Below, one piece after another: positions 8,864 to 17,430 of a stretch of DNA of 64,000 nt. Both the position numbers and the translations under genes were made by a program. Numbering within the stretch: the first letter of the stretch is position 1; each line of letters opens with the position of its first letter. The stretch is from Magnetofaba australis IT-1 (GTDB lineage Bacteria > Pseudomonadota > Magnetococcia > Magnetococcales > Magnetococcaceae). The stretch lies in the NCBI RefSeq assembly GCF_002109495.1, contig NZ_LVJN01000018.1:472958-536957 (forward strand), read 5' to 3'. Under the pieces are notes generated by a model. The model was not told the origin of the DNA. It worked only from the letters and a program-made list of their open reading frames with translations, and searched no databases.

Positions 8864-10639
8864 TTAATTTCCGATAGGCTCCTCATTGTGGAATTGGATG
8901 GCGTGCAGGCGGGCGTATTCGCCGCCTTTTTCCAGCAGTACGGCGTGGCTGCCCATCTCCACAATGACGCCATTGCGCAGCACCAGAATGCGGTCGGCGT
9001 TCTGAATGGTGGAGAGACGGTGGGCGATCACCAGGGTGGTGCGCCCCTCCATCAGGCGATCCAGCGCCTGCTGCACCAGTCGTTCGGACTCGGTGTCCAG
9101 GGCGCTGGTGGCCTCGTCGAGGATCAGTATGGGCGAGTCCTTGAGGATGGAGCGGGCGATGGAGAGGCGTTGGCGCTGGCCGCCGGAGAGTTTGACCCCG
9201 CGATCGCCGATCACCGTATCGAAGCCCTCGGGTAGTTTCTCGATGAACTCCAGCGCATTGGCGTCGGCGGCGGCCTGGCGGATTTTGTCCGGATCGTCGG
9301 AGCCGCCGCCATAGGCGATATTATTGCGCACGCTGTCATTAAACAGGATCACCTCCTGGGTGACCATGGAGATGCGCGAGCGCAACCCGCGCATGGAGAT
9401 ATCGCGGATATCCACGCCGTCGATCTCGATGGCGCCCTCGGTGACGTCGTAGAAGCGCGGCAGCAGGTTCACCAGGGTGGACTTGCCGCTGCCGCTCTGT
9501 CCCACCAGGGCGATGCGCTCGCCCGCACGCACGCTGAGGTTCAAGTCGCGCAGCACCGGCGGTAGGTCCGGCGCATAGCGGAAGGTGACGTTGTTGAAAT
9601 TCACCCCTTGGGTGACGGCGGGGGTCTCTCGGGGGGCTGGGGGCGAGACGATGGTGGGGGGGATGTCGAGGAATTCAAACACCCGCCGCGCCGCCGCCAA
9701 ACTCTCCTGTAGCGCATTGTTCAAACTGGTGAAGCGCTTGATGGGGGTGTAGGCCATGATCAGCGCGGTGAGAAACGAGAAGAACGCCCCGGTGGTGGTC
9801 TGCCCTTCGATGATGGCGTTGCCCGCATAGGTGATGACGCCAAAGATCACCAGCCCGGCAATGATGTCCATGGAGGGGTTGGAGACCGCGCGCACGAAGA
9901 TCGCCTTCTTCTGGATGGCGAACACCGCTTTGGTGATGTGGCGGAATTCGGCGCGCTCGCGAGGCTCCATATTGAAGGCGCGCACCACGCGCAGACCGCT
10001 GATGGTCTGCTCCAGATGGGAGACCACGCTCTCCATGCGCTCCTGACGAATGCGCGAGAGTTTGCGCATGCGGCGGCCAAAGCGGTAGATGAGGAAGCCG
10101 GCGGCGGGCAGGCCGATGGCCGAGACCAGCGCCAGTTCGAAGTTCTGATAGAACACCATGCCCAGCAGCACGATGACGGTGAAACCTTCGCGGAAGATGT
10201 TGGCGATCACTGATGAGGCGGCGGACTTGAGCAGATTGGTGTCGCTGATGATGCGCGAGATGTAGCCGCCGGTGGCGTTGCCCAACACCTGCGCCATATC
10301 CAACGCGAGCAGGTGGTTGTACAGGCGCACTTGCATGGAGCGCACCACGCGCAATCCCACATACTCCATCAGATAGGTCTGCACAAAGTAGGCGGCGCCG
10401 CGCACCAGGAAGATGGCCAGAATCACCATGGGCACGATGAGCAGCATCTGCCGATCCTGTTTGATGAACAGGTCATCGAGAATCGGCTGCACCATATAGG
10501 CGATGGCGCCGTTGGTGCCCGCCATCACCATCATGGCGACCATGGCCGGCAGCAGCAGCCAGCGATAGGGCCACACCTCATCCTTGAAGCGCAGGAACAG
10601 CGCCTTGTTGTCGACGGTGTTGACGGGTTGCAGTGACAT
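8864..10639 (-). CDS. msbA: Lipid A/phospholipid ABC flippase MsbA-like
   Basis: A half-size ABC exporter of about 591 residues: a six-helix transmembrane domain (about residues 20-320) fused to an ATPase domain. The ATPase has Walker A LVGQSGSGKSTLVNL, signature LSGGQRQRLSIARSI, Walker B ILILDEATSALD and H-loop VIAHRLSTI. MsbA flips lipid A-core across the inner membrane. The frame begins at a TTG at 10651; I prefer the ATG at 10639, which gives MSLQPVNTVDNKAL. The call as MsbA rather than another lipid exporter rests on full-length resemblance and the nearby LPS genes. Confidence 0.85.
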   Translation of the reverse strand: MSLQPVNTVDNKALFLRFKDEVWPYRWLLLPAMVAMMVMAGTNGAIAYMVQPILDDLFIKQDRQMLLIVPMVILAIFLVRGAAYFVQTYLMEYVGLRVVRSMQVRLYNHLLALDMAQVLGNATGGYISRIISDTNLLKSAASSVIANIFREGFTVIVLLGMVFYQNFELALVSAIGLPAAGFLIYRFGRRMRKLSRIRQERMESVVSHLEQTISGLRVVRAFNMEPRERAEFRHITKAVFAIQKKAIFVRAVSNPSMDIIAGLVIFGVITYAGNAIIEGQTTTGAFFSFLTALIMAYTPIKRFTSLNNALQESLAAARRVFEFLDIPPTIVSPPAPRETPAVTQGVNFNNVTFRYAPDLPPVLRDLNLSVRAGERIALVGQSGSGKSTLVNLLPRFYDVTEGAIEIDGVDIRDISMRGLRSRISMVTQEVILFNDSVRNNIAYGGGSDDPDKIRQAAADANALEFIEKLPEGFDTVIGDRGVKLSGGQRQRLSIARSILKDSPILILDEATSALDTESERLVQQALDRLMEGRTTLVIAHRLSTIQNADRILVLRNGVIVEMGSHAVLLEKGGEYARLHAIQFHNEEPIGN

Positions 10640-10887
10640 GGACCGGCTCAAAGCTGAAGGGAAACGGATGCGGCATCATAGCAGCGTGTGGCGCGCCGCG
10701 CATGGGCGTTTGCCACGCCAGGGGGCAACGCCGTTGCTGCATGCAGACCACATGCCGTTGGCGGCGCAGAGTGGACGGGGCTCAACTTGACAGCGACGGG
10801 GCGGCGCCCAATACTTTGGAGCGATTTTCCCCACCTCTTTATTGATCTGGCGCCCGTGGCGCGCACTCTGCTGACACAAGGGCTTGC

Positions 10888-12459
10888 ATGGACAATCTGG
10901 GCTGTTCCGCCAAGGCGCATTCGGCGTCTTCACCACCTGCTACAGGATGGACCTTTGCGCTCAACTGGGCGGTTCCCTTGGTGGCGCTGGCGGTGCTGGC
11001 CTGTTCGTTGTGGCTCTATCAGATCAAGCGCGATTCGCTCTCGTTTGACGATATCGATTACCTGCCCACGCACTTGCGGATTATTGGCGACGACCATCGC
11101 CCGCTGCACGTCAACACCAATGGCAACTCCATGCTGGGGTTCTTCGCCATTGAGGGGCATCCGGTCAATGATGACAGCGGCTCGCTGCACCTGAGTCCGG
11201 CCATCCACCTGTTGCCGTATGTCTATCGCTGGGGCGGCGGCGAGGCGGGGCTGTTGGTATTCTACTTTCTGCTCAATGTGGGCGTTCTGTGGTGGATGGG
11301 GCAGCGTTTGATCGCTCTCACCCGCGACGTGGCTACTGGACGGCTGTTTGTGCTGGTGGGGCTGCTGCTGCCATCCTTCATGCCGCTGATGCTGTATGAG
11401 TTTGGTCCGTTCGTGGGTTGGGTTCCGGCGGCGCTGCTGTTCCTCACCGCCTTCGAGTGGCGCCCGCAGCTCAAATGGCTGCTGCCGCTATCGGCGTTTG
11501 GTCTGCTGTGGCGCGAGGACTTCACCGTCTTCATGCTCATCGCCGCGTTTATTCTGGCCCTGCGTGATCGGCCCCGTGAGAGTCTGGTGCTGGCGATTCC
11601 CGCCACCCTGTATATGGTCTACGCCTTCCACCACGACTCCCAAGTGGCCGCCGCCACGCTGCTGTTCCCCTCGCGGCCCCTGTTTCTGCTGGCTATTGCG
11701 GGCGGCGTGTTCTTTACCGCCTGGGCCGCACACCGACCCCTGTTCGACGGCTTGCGCCGATGGGATGCGGCCCATCGCGGGGTGATGGAGCTGCTGTTTA
11801 TCGCGCCGTTTCTGCTCTATTACGTCGCCGGGATTCCCTCAGCCATCAAAGCGGACAAAACCGACCTGTCTAATGTGGTGGCGGTGATCAAATACGTGCT
11901 GCGCTCGCTGCTCATTGAGGAGCGCTATTTTCTGGTGTTCCTGTGGATGCTGTTTCTGTGGCTGGCGTTTGGGCCGGTGTGGAAGCGGGTGCGCGCGGCG
12001 GGCTGGTCGGCGCGGTCACGGCGCGTGGCGCTGGGTTTTCTGACCGTGCTGGTGGTGTGGTGCTGGCTGGATACACGCAATGATCTGCGGCGCTGGAGCG
12101 AACGCGTCGGATTGCGGGATCGCATGCTGGCCTTGGAGCCCGCTCTGGCCGCTGCGCCGAATCTGACGGCGCTGGACCTGAAGACCAATATGGCGCTGTT
12201 CCGTTTGCAGCGCGCGTTTGCCTGGGAGCGCCTGCCCGCCTATTGGGACGCTTCATTCCATCGCATGTACCCGGAGTCGGCGCCGCGCCTCAAACAGTTA
12301 TTCGCCACGGAGGTGGGACAGTACGCCATCACCACCCACTCCTACCGTATGTTGCAACCGCTGTGGCAAGAGGCGGGCATCGCCGAGCGCATCGAAGTGT
12401 GTGAACAGACCGATATCTGGACCATCGCCCGCCATGTGGATCTGGGCGTCTGCCCGTAG
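10888..12459 (+). CDS. Polytopic membrane protein, possible GT-C-type glycosyltransferase
   Basis: A 523-residue inner-membrane protein with about ten hydrophobic segments. After the first helix comes a periplasmic stretch with acidic FDDIDYLP, then SLHLSPAIHLLPYVYR and, near residue 205, LLWREDFTVFMLIA. This layout of an early acidic motif, an H-S-P segment and an R-E-D segment resembles DUF2079-like membrane proteins related to GT-C enzymes that use polyprenyl-linked sugars. The ATG follows AAGGG. The glycosyltransferase gene begins 14 bases after its stop, so a role in LPS or glycan assembly is plausible but unproven. Confidence 0.55.
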   Translation: MDNLGCSAKAHSASSPPATGWTFALNWAVPLVALAVLACSLWLYQIKRDSLSFDDIDYLPTHLRIIGDDHRPLHVNTNGNSMLGFFAIEGHPVNDDSGSLHLSPAIHLLPYVYRWGGGEAGLLVFYFLLNVGVLWWMGQRLIALTRDVATGRLFVLVGLLLPSFMPLMLYEFGPFVGWVPAALLFLTAFEWRPQLKWLLPLSAFGLLWREDFTVFMLIAAFILALRDRPRESLVLAIPATLYMVYAFHHDSQVAAATLLFPSRPLFLLAIAGGVFFTAWAAHRPLFDGLRRWDAAHRGVMELLFIAPFLLYYVAGIPSAIKADKTDLSNVVAVIKYVLRSLLIEERYFLVFLWMLFLWLAFGPVWKRVRAAGWSARSRRVALGFLTVLVVWCWLDTRNDLRRWSERVGLRDRMLALEPALAAAPNLTALDLKTNMALFRLQRAFAWERLPAYWDASFHRMYPESAPRLKQLFATEVGQYAITTHSYRMLQPLWQEAGIAERIEVCEQTDIWTIARHVDLGVCP

Positions 12460-12473
12460 GGAGCCAATCCGCC

Positions 12474-13622
12474 ATGCGCATCGCCCTGGTGCTTATGCGT
12501 TACAACCCCTTTGGCGGCTTTGAGCGGCAAGCGGCGCTGTTGGCGCGTCATCTGTTGGATCAGGGGCACGCCGTGACGCTCATCTGCGCGCGCTGGCGCG
12601 GGGAACTGCCTGACGGCGCACGCAGCGTCACCGTTCCGTTCATCTCCGGAGCGTCCTGGCTTAAAGTGTGGTCGTTTGCCCGCGGCGTTTCCGCGCACTT
12701 GCAACAGCATGGTGGCGAGTATGATCGGGTGATCGCCTTCGAGCGCGCCCCCGGCGCCGACCTCTACCGCGCAGGCAGCGCCTGTCACCGCAGTTGGTTG
12801 GCCCTACGCGCCCAGCAGGGCGGTTGGCGCGACGCCCTGTCGCGGCGCATCAATCCGCTGCACGGTGTGATCAATGGGGTGGAGCGGCGCATTGCCGAGG
12901 ACGCCCGTACCGGGCGCACGCGCATTATCACCCTGGCCCCCAGCGGCGCGGCGCAGTGGCGGGAGTATTACCCCATCCCTCCGGAACGATTCGCCATCAT
13001 CCCCCCGGCGTTGGACTTCTCCCGCTTCGACAACCCGCCGACGCGGCAACAGGCGCGCGCAACGTGGGGATTGGCGGAGTCTGATCCGGTGTGGCTGCAT
13101 GTGGGGTCGGGATTTCGCATCAAACGGCTGGGGCTGACCATCGCAGCCCTGGCCCAGGCGCCGCTGACGCATCTGTTGGTGGCGGGGCGGGATAAGAAAT
13201 TACAGCGTCCCATGCAGGCGTTGGCGCAGGAGTGGGGCGTGGCCGAGCGGGTCCATTTTCTTGGCGGCGTGGATGATGTGGCCGCCTGCTACGCCGCCGC
13301 CGATCTGCTGGTTCTGCCGACGCTATTGGACACCTTTGGCGCGGTGACCGCCGAGGCGCTGTTCATGGGCTTGCCGGTAGCGGTGGGCGAGGGGGCGGGC
13401 TCGGCGGCGCTGATTGGCGGGGATGCGCGTATCGGGCGGACGCTGCCGCAGAAGATCACCCCCGAGGCGCTGGCGCAGAGCTGCGCGCAGTTGCTGCAAG
13501 CCGAGCAGTCATGGGATGAACAGCAGCGGGATGACGCGCGGCAGACGCGCCGACAGGCGGCCATGTCGTGTGCGCCGCAACGGGTATTCGCCGCCTATGA
13601 GGCGCTGCTGAACTCAATATAG
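12474..13622 (+). CDS. GT4 glycosyltransferase, WaaG-like LPS core enzyme
   Basis: A 382-residue GT-B fold enzyme. The N-terminal half has RYNPFGGFERQAALLA and CARWRGE, close to the opening of LPS core glucosyltransferase WaaG. The C-terminal half has VGSGFRIKRLGLTIAALA (about residue 205) and the nucleotide-sugar block LPTLLDTFGAVTAEALFMG (about residue 280), with the E-x7-E arrangement of GT4 retaining enzymes. It probably adds a hexose to the inner core on the cytosolic face. The donor and acceptor cannot be read from sequence. Confidence 0.82.
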   Translation: MRIALVLMRYNPFGGFERQAALLARHLLDQGHAVTLICARWRGELPDGARSVTVPFISGASWLKVWSFARGVSAHLQQHGGEYDRVIAFERAPGADLYRAGSACHRSWLALRAQQGGWRDALSRRINPLHGVINGVERRIAEDARTGRTRIITLAPSGAAQWREYYPIPPERFAIIPPALDFSRFDNPPTRQQARATWGLAESDPVWLHVGSGFRIKRLGLTIAALAQAPLTHLLVAGRDKKLQRPMQALAQEWGVAERVHFLGGVDDVAACYAAADLLVLPTLLDTFGAVTAEALFMGLPVAVGEGAGSAALIGGDARIGRTLPQKITPEALAQSCAQLLQAEQSWDEQQRDDARQTRRQAAMSCAPQRVFAAYEALLNSI

Positions 13623-14050
13623 TCGCTCGCATTCAAGAGTGAACACAGGGGTGTTGGAAGATATCGAGGGCTCCGCCCTCGAGCTCCCAAAACCCACACC
13701 GTGGGGCTCTGCCCCACACCCCGCCGCCGACCTGTCGGCGGCCAATATAGTCGCTCGCATTCATAAAGTGCACATATGGGCGCTGAAAGATATCGAGGGC
13801 TACGCCCTCGAGCTCCCAAGATCAAAATCCAAACCGTGGGCGCTGCCCACACCCGCTTAAGGGTCACAGACCCTATGACGATTTGGCAGGATGGCCAAAT
13901 CGGACTCGCGCAGCGAGCCCGCAGGGTGAGGGCCATGGATGGCCCGAATCAATCCCGCCAAATTTCCTCTGGAAATTTGTCCCATAGTCAGCGCAAGACC
14001 AACCAGTGTCACGCAAACATTGAGCGCTTTGGATTTGTGTCATTCTGGAT
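13622..14050 (+). repeat. Dispersed palindromic repeat cluster (two A-B copies, then C and D)
   Basis: Two head-to-tail copies start with TCGCTCGCATTCA at about 13622 and 13748. Each has the GATATCGAGGGC/GCCCTCGAGCTCCCAA palindrome, then a GTGGG/CCCAC segment; the first also keeps the GCCGCCGACC/GTCGGCGGC part. At 13880-13944 is module C (GGACTCGCGCAGCGAGCCCG and GGCCATGGATGGCC), which recurs inverted at about 45480-45545. From 13985 follows module D (ATAGTCAGCGCAAG ... CACGCAAACATTGAGCG), shared with 18.84 kb and 45.79 kb. The whole stretch between the glycosyltransferase and ompA is this repeat; I see no gene in it. Confidence 0.85.
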
Positions 14051-14120
14051 TCAAGCGGCTATAGCGCTATCGTGTGCTCGCATAGGGCGGGGCTTCTCAG
14101 CTCTTGGCGCAAAGGCAAAT

Positions 14121-14155
14121 AAAAAGGGCGGGATGCTTGGCATCCCGCCCTTTTG
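14121..14155 (-). terminator. Terminator after ompA-family gene
   Basis: Strong hairpin AAAAGGGCGGGATGC / GCATCCCGCCCTTTT with a TTG loop, flanked by A and T runs. It sits 28 bases past the minus-strand porin stop and could also stop rightward transcription from the repeat region. Confidence 0.92.
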
Positions 14156-14182
14156 TCCTGCTAACCGATCAAGCGGTCTGGA

Positions 14183-15163
14183 TTATTTGACGTCCAGCAC
14201 CACGCGACGGTTGAGGGCGCGGCCCGCTTTGTTCATGTTGCTGGCCACCGGGTTGCTCTCGCCGTAGCCCTTGGCGGTCAGCTTGCCGGCGCTCACGCCT
14301 TTGCTCACCAGGTACTCCATCACCGCTTGGGCGCGCTTGCTGGAGAGCTTCATGTTGTAGGTTTCCGAAGCGCGGCTGTCGGTGTGGCCCTGAATCTCCA
14401 CCATCAGGTCGCCGCGGATCAGCATGGCGGCGACTTTGTCCAGCATGCCGGCGAATTCAGACTTGATCACGGCTTTGTCGCTATCAAACATCACGCCGTC
14501 GATCTTCCAGCAGCCCTGGGCGTCAACCTTGGCGCCTTTGGGGGTGCCGGGGCACTTGTCTTTGGAGTTGACCACGCCGTCCATGTCGTCATCCAGCTCA
14601 CAGCCTTTGGCATCGACTTTGGCGCCGTAGATGGTGCCGGGGCACTTGTCTTTGGAGTTGACCACGCCATCCATGTCGTCATCCAGCTCGCAGCCTTTGG
14701 CGTCGACTTTGGCGCCATACATGGTGCCGGGGCACTTGTCTTTGGAGTCGACCACGCCGTCGCCGTCGCTATCGAGCTCACAGCCGACGCTGTTGACTTT
14801 GGCGCCGTAGGGGGTGCCGGGGCACTTGTCATCCATATCGGGCACGCCATCCATGTCGCTGTCCATGGGGCAGCCGGTGGCGTCCACTTTCACGCCATAC
14901 TTGGTGCCGGGGCACTTGTCCAGGCGGTCAAACACGCCATCCATGTCGCTGTCTTTGTCATCGCCCATGGAGAAGTAGACCTGGGTGCCAGCAGCCGACA
15001 GCGCGGTGGGGCCCACCTGCGGGTGCCACTGCTCCCAGCCGCCGAAGCTGTGGTGGCCCGCGACCGGGGCACCCATGCCTTCCGCCTGGGCGGCGTTGGC
15101 GGCCAAGCCGGAAACGGCCAGGGCCGCAGCCATCATCAATGCACGATTCAGATGTTTTTTCAT
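14183..15163 (-). CDS. OmpA-family outer-membrane protein with five thrombospondin type 3-like repeats
   Basis: A 326-residue exported protein. A signal peptide (MKKHLNRALMMAAALAVSGL, cleaved near AQA) precedes a short linker and then five 30-residue repeats (about residues 70-215). These have the pattern D-x-D-x-D-G-V plus DKCPGT and a Cys, the calcium-binding type 3 form. The C-terminal OmpA domain (about 220-326) holds the peptidoglycan-binding core VEIQGHTDSRASETYNMKLS and NRRV. It should anchor the outer membrane to the cell wall. There is no eight-strand OmpA barrel, so the repeats form most of the N-terminal part. SD AAGGAT precedes the ATG. Confidence 0.9.
   Translation of the reverse strand: MKKHLNRALMMAAALAVSGLAANAAQAEGMGAPVAGHHSFGGWEQWHPQVGPTALSAAGTQVYFSMGDDKDSDMDGVFDRLDKCPGTKYGVKVDATGCPMDSDMDGVPDMDDKCPGTPYGAKVNSVGCELDSDGDGVVDSKDKCPGTMYGAKVDAKGCELDDDMDGVVNSKDKCPGTIYGAKVDAKGCELDDDMDGVVNSKDKCPGTPKGAKVDAQGCWKIDGVMFDSDKAVIKSEFAGMLDKVAAMLIRGDLMVEIQGHTDSRASETYNMKLSSKRAQAVMEYLVSKGVSAGKLTAKGYGESNPVASNMNKAGRALNRRVVLDVK
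14515..14964 (-). repeat. Five tandem 90-bp repeats inside the OmpA-family gene
   Basis: The segment GGCACTTGTC recurs at 14551, 14641, 14731, 14821 and 14911, an exact 90-base period. Each unit codes one 30-residue D-x-D-G/CPGT repeat. Units 2-4 counted from the left are the most alike at DNA level, which suggests recent duplication or homogenisation. Confidence 0.9.
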
Positions 15164-15519
15164 AACGCGATCCTTGATTGTCGTGATTCATTGCGCGCCC
15201 ACGGCGGTTGACCGTTAGAGCACACTTATTCCAGTATCCGTGAACAGGCCAATAACCGTCGCGACTGAGAATCTCCTTGCCCGATACGCGATGGCGCCTT
15301 GGATGACGATTCCCGCCGCCAAGCCCACTCCTGTGCTGACGTCAATATCGGTCAAACTTACCGCTATTAAGCACCAAGGCTTGGCGCCGGTCAATTGATA
15401 ATCGTGGAAATTCCGTTGTGTAACGCATTGAAAATATTAATTACAAAAATGCGGTAAATGGACTACGAAACCTGTGTGAAAATCGTGTGGCGGCGCAATT
15501 CGCGCAAATGAGGGGAATT
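15164..15519. promoter_or_regulatory. Divergent control region between porin and CinA-like genes
   Basis: A 356-base gap with no gene that I can support. Both neighbours are transcribed outward, so promoters for each must lie here. The AT-rich part at about 15395-15470 (with TTGAAAATATTAATTACAAA) is the likeliest promoter zone, but I cannot assign -35 and -10 boxes with confidence. Confidence 0.5.
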
Positions 15520-16293
15520 ATGCAGGAAATTCAACCCGCATCCGCTTTGATTATCGGCGATGAGATCCTCACCGGGACGCGTGTGGACGCCCATTTCCCC
15601 TGGCTGGCGCAGCAGTTGCCACAGCGCGGCATGCGCCTGCTGCGCGTGCAGTATGTTACCGATGCGGCGAAAGAGTTGCGCGCTGTGCTGGAAAATAGTT
15701 TCGCCAGTGGGGTGACGACGTTCTGTTTCGGCGGCATTGGCGGCACCCCGGATGACCGCACCCGGCAGTGCGCGGCGCAGGCGTTGGGGCTGGAGCTGGC
15801 GCGCCATCCCGAAGCAGTGGCGATGCTGGAAAGACGCTTCGGCGCGGAAGCCTATCCTACGCGCATCCGCATGACCGAGTTTCCTGTCGGCAGCGGGGTG
15901 ATTCCCAACCCCATCAACCAGATTCCTGGATTTCATATCCGCAATCACTACTTCTACCCGGGCTTTCCGCAGATGGCGCAACCGATGCTGGAGTGGACTC
16001 TGGAGGCGCTGCTCAATCGACCACTGCGCGCCGCCGCCATGAATAGCCGCGTCCTGTGGATAGCGGGGTTGGGCGAGAGCGCCCTGGTGGCGCCCATGGA
16101 GGCGTGGGCGGCGCGCTTTCCGCAACTGGAGTTCACCAGTCTGCCCATGTGGGGGGCGCAATGTATCGAACTGGGGGTGCGCGGGGTGGAGGCGGAGGCC
16201 ATGGCGCAAGCCTGGGAAGTGATGCGCGCGCATCTCACGGCGCTGGGCATCGACTATGCGGATGAACCGCCCGCAGGCGCCAACGCGGGCTGA
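15520..16293 (+). CDS. CinA-like molybdopterin-binding domain protein
   Basis: A protein of about 257 residues with the MoCF-binding/CinA N-terminal fold: ALIIGDEILTGTRVDAHFPW at the start, and FCFGGIGGTPDDRTRQ near residue 70, where CinA proteins have GGLGPT.DD. The C-terminal half lacks the CinA amidohydrolase domain, so this is the stand-alone short form found in many proteobacteria. The function of that form is not settled; a damaged-nucleotide pyrophosphatase role is known for some CinA proteins. I chose the ATG at 15520 because AGGGG lies 5 bases upstream; the frame could also open at 15487 or 15508. Confidence 0.8.
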   Translation: MQEIQPASALIIGDEILTGTRVDAHFPWLAQQLPQRGMRLLRVQYVTDAAKELRAVLENSFASGVTTFCFGGIGGTPDDRTRQCAAQALGLELARHPEAVAMLERRFGAEAYPTRIRMTEFPVGSGVIPNPINQIPGFHIRNHYFYPGFPQMAQPMLEWTLEALLNRPLRAAAMNSRVLWIAGLGESALVAPMEAWAARFPQLEFTSLPMWGAQCIELGVRGVEAEAMAQAWEVMRAHLTALGIDYADEPPAGANAG

Positions 16294-16391
16294 AAACCGC
16301 AACGCTATCGGAAATCGTTGAAATTTGTTATCACTGAGGGGATTCCATTGCCCACGATAAACGTTTGAGCAAAACAGCGTCCGGTCGCGAT

Positions 16392-17426
16392 ATGAACGAC
16401 ACTGCCCAACAGATGCCCGACGAGGCCCTGCCCGCCGACGCCCCTGCGCCGCTTTTGACGCCGGACAAGGCGGCGCATGAGCCCATGGTGGTGGTGGAGA
16501 ACCTGGTGTTTGAGTATCCCGGCAAACGGGTGCTCGACAACATCAGCTTCACCCTGCCGCGTCAGAGCATCACCGCGTTGACCGGGGCCAACGGGGTGGG
16601 CAAAACCACCCTGATGCGCTGTTTGGCGGCGCTGCATACGCCCTTTTCCGGACGCTTGCGGGTGGCCGGGGTGGACGTAGTGGCGGCGCCGCGCCTGTGT
16701 CATCGGCGCATCGGCTATCTGGCGGATTTTTTCGGGCTGTATGACGATCTGACGGTCTATCAATGTCTCTCCCACGCCGCCCGCGCCCATGGCGTGCGCG
16801 AGCCGCAAGCCGCGCAGTTGTGTGAAGGGGCGATTCACCGCCTGGGCCTGCAGAACCACTGCAACGCCCGCGCCGGTCAGCTCTCGCGCGGCATGCGTCA
16901 GCGGTTGGCTATCGGCCAAGCCATCGTGCACGAGCCGGAAGTGCTGCTGCTGGACGAACCGGCCTCGGGTCTGGACCCGGAGGCGCGGCGCAATCTGTCG
17001 CAACTGCTGTTGGAGCTGCGCGACTACGGCATGACCCTGCTGGTCTCCTCACACATTCTGGCCGAGTTGGAGGAGTACTCCACCCACCTGTTGATTCTGC
17101 GCGACAGCCGCCACATCCATCTACAGCAGATCACCGAGAACGACGATCACTATGAGCGCCGCTTGCGCCTGTCCCTGGCCGAACCCCGCCCCGATCTGGC
17201 CGAGCGTTTGGCGCAGGATCGCCACGTGGAGGGGCTGGAGTCCCATGAGGACGCGGTGACCTTCCTGTTCCATGGCGGCCGCGCCGAACAGCATGCGCTG
17301 TTGCGCGATCTGCTGGAGAACGGCTTTCCGGTGTGCTGTCTGAGCGAAGAGAAACTGCATCTTTCCGACGCCTATATGCGCGGCATCCGCAATGCGGATG
17401 CGCCGCGCTGGTCGGTGGAGGAGTAG
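16392..17426 (+). CDS. ABC transporter ATP-binding protein
   Basis: An ATPase subunit of about 344 residues. Walker A is TGANGVGKTTLM (about residue 75 from the chosen ATG), signature LSRGMRQRLAIGQAI, Walker B VLLLDEPASGLDPEARR and switch His in VSSHILAELEEY. The C-terminal 100 residues extend beyond the core, as in exporters paired with ABC-2 permeases. It precedes its permease by only 4 bases. An upstream in-frame TTG at 16365 is an alternative start. The substrate is unknown. Confidence 0.88.
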   Translation: MNDTAQQMPDEALPADAPAPLLTPDKAAHEPMVVVENLVFEYPGKRVLDNISFTLPRQSITALTGANGVGKTTLMRCLAALHTPFSGRLRVAGVDVVAAPRLCHRRIGYLADFFGLYDDLTVYQCLSHAARAHGVREPQAAQLCEGAIHRLGLQNHCNARAGQLSRGMRQRLAIGQAIVHEPEVLLLDEPASGLDPEARRNLSQLLLELRDYGMTLLVSSHILAELEEYSTHLLILRDSRHIHLQQITENDDHYERRLRLSLAEPRPDLAERLAQDRHVEGLESHEDAVTFLFHGGRAEQHALLRDLLENGFPVCCLSEEKLHLSDAYMRGIRNADAPRWSVEE

Positions 17427-17430
17427 GCGC

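Noticed and set aside
14515-14964. A possible CRISPR array from regular spacing
   Set aside because: The 90-base units are coding repeats of an OmpA-family protein; there are no unique spacers and no cas genes.
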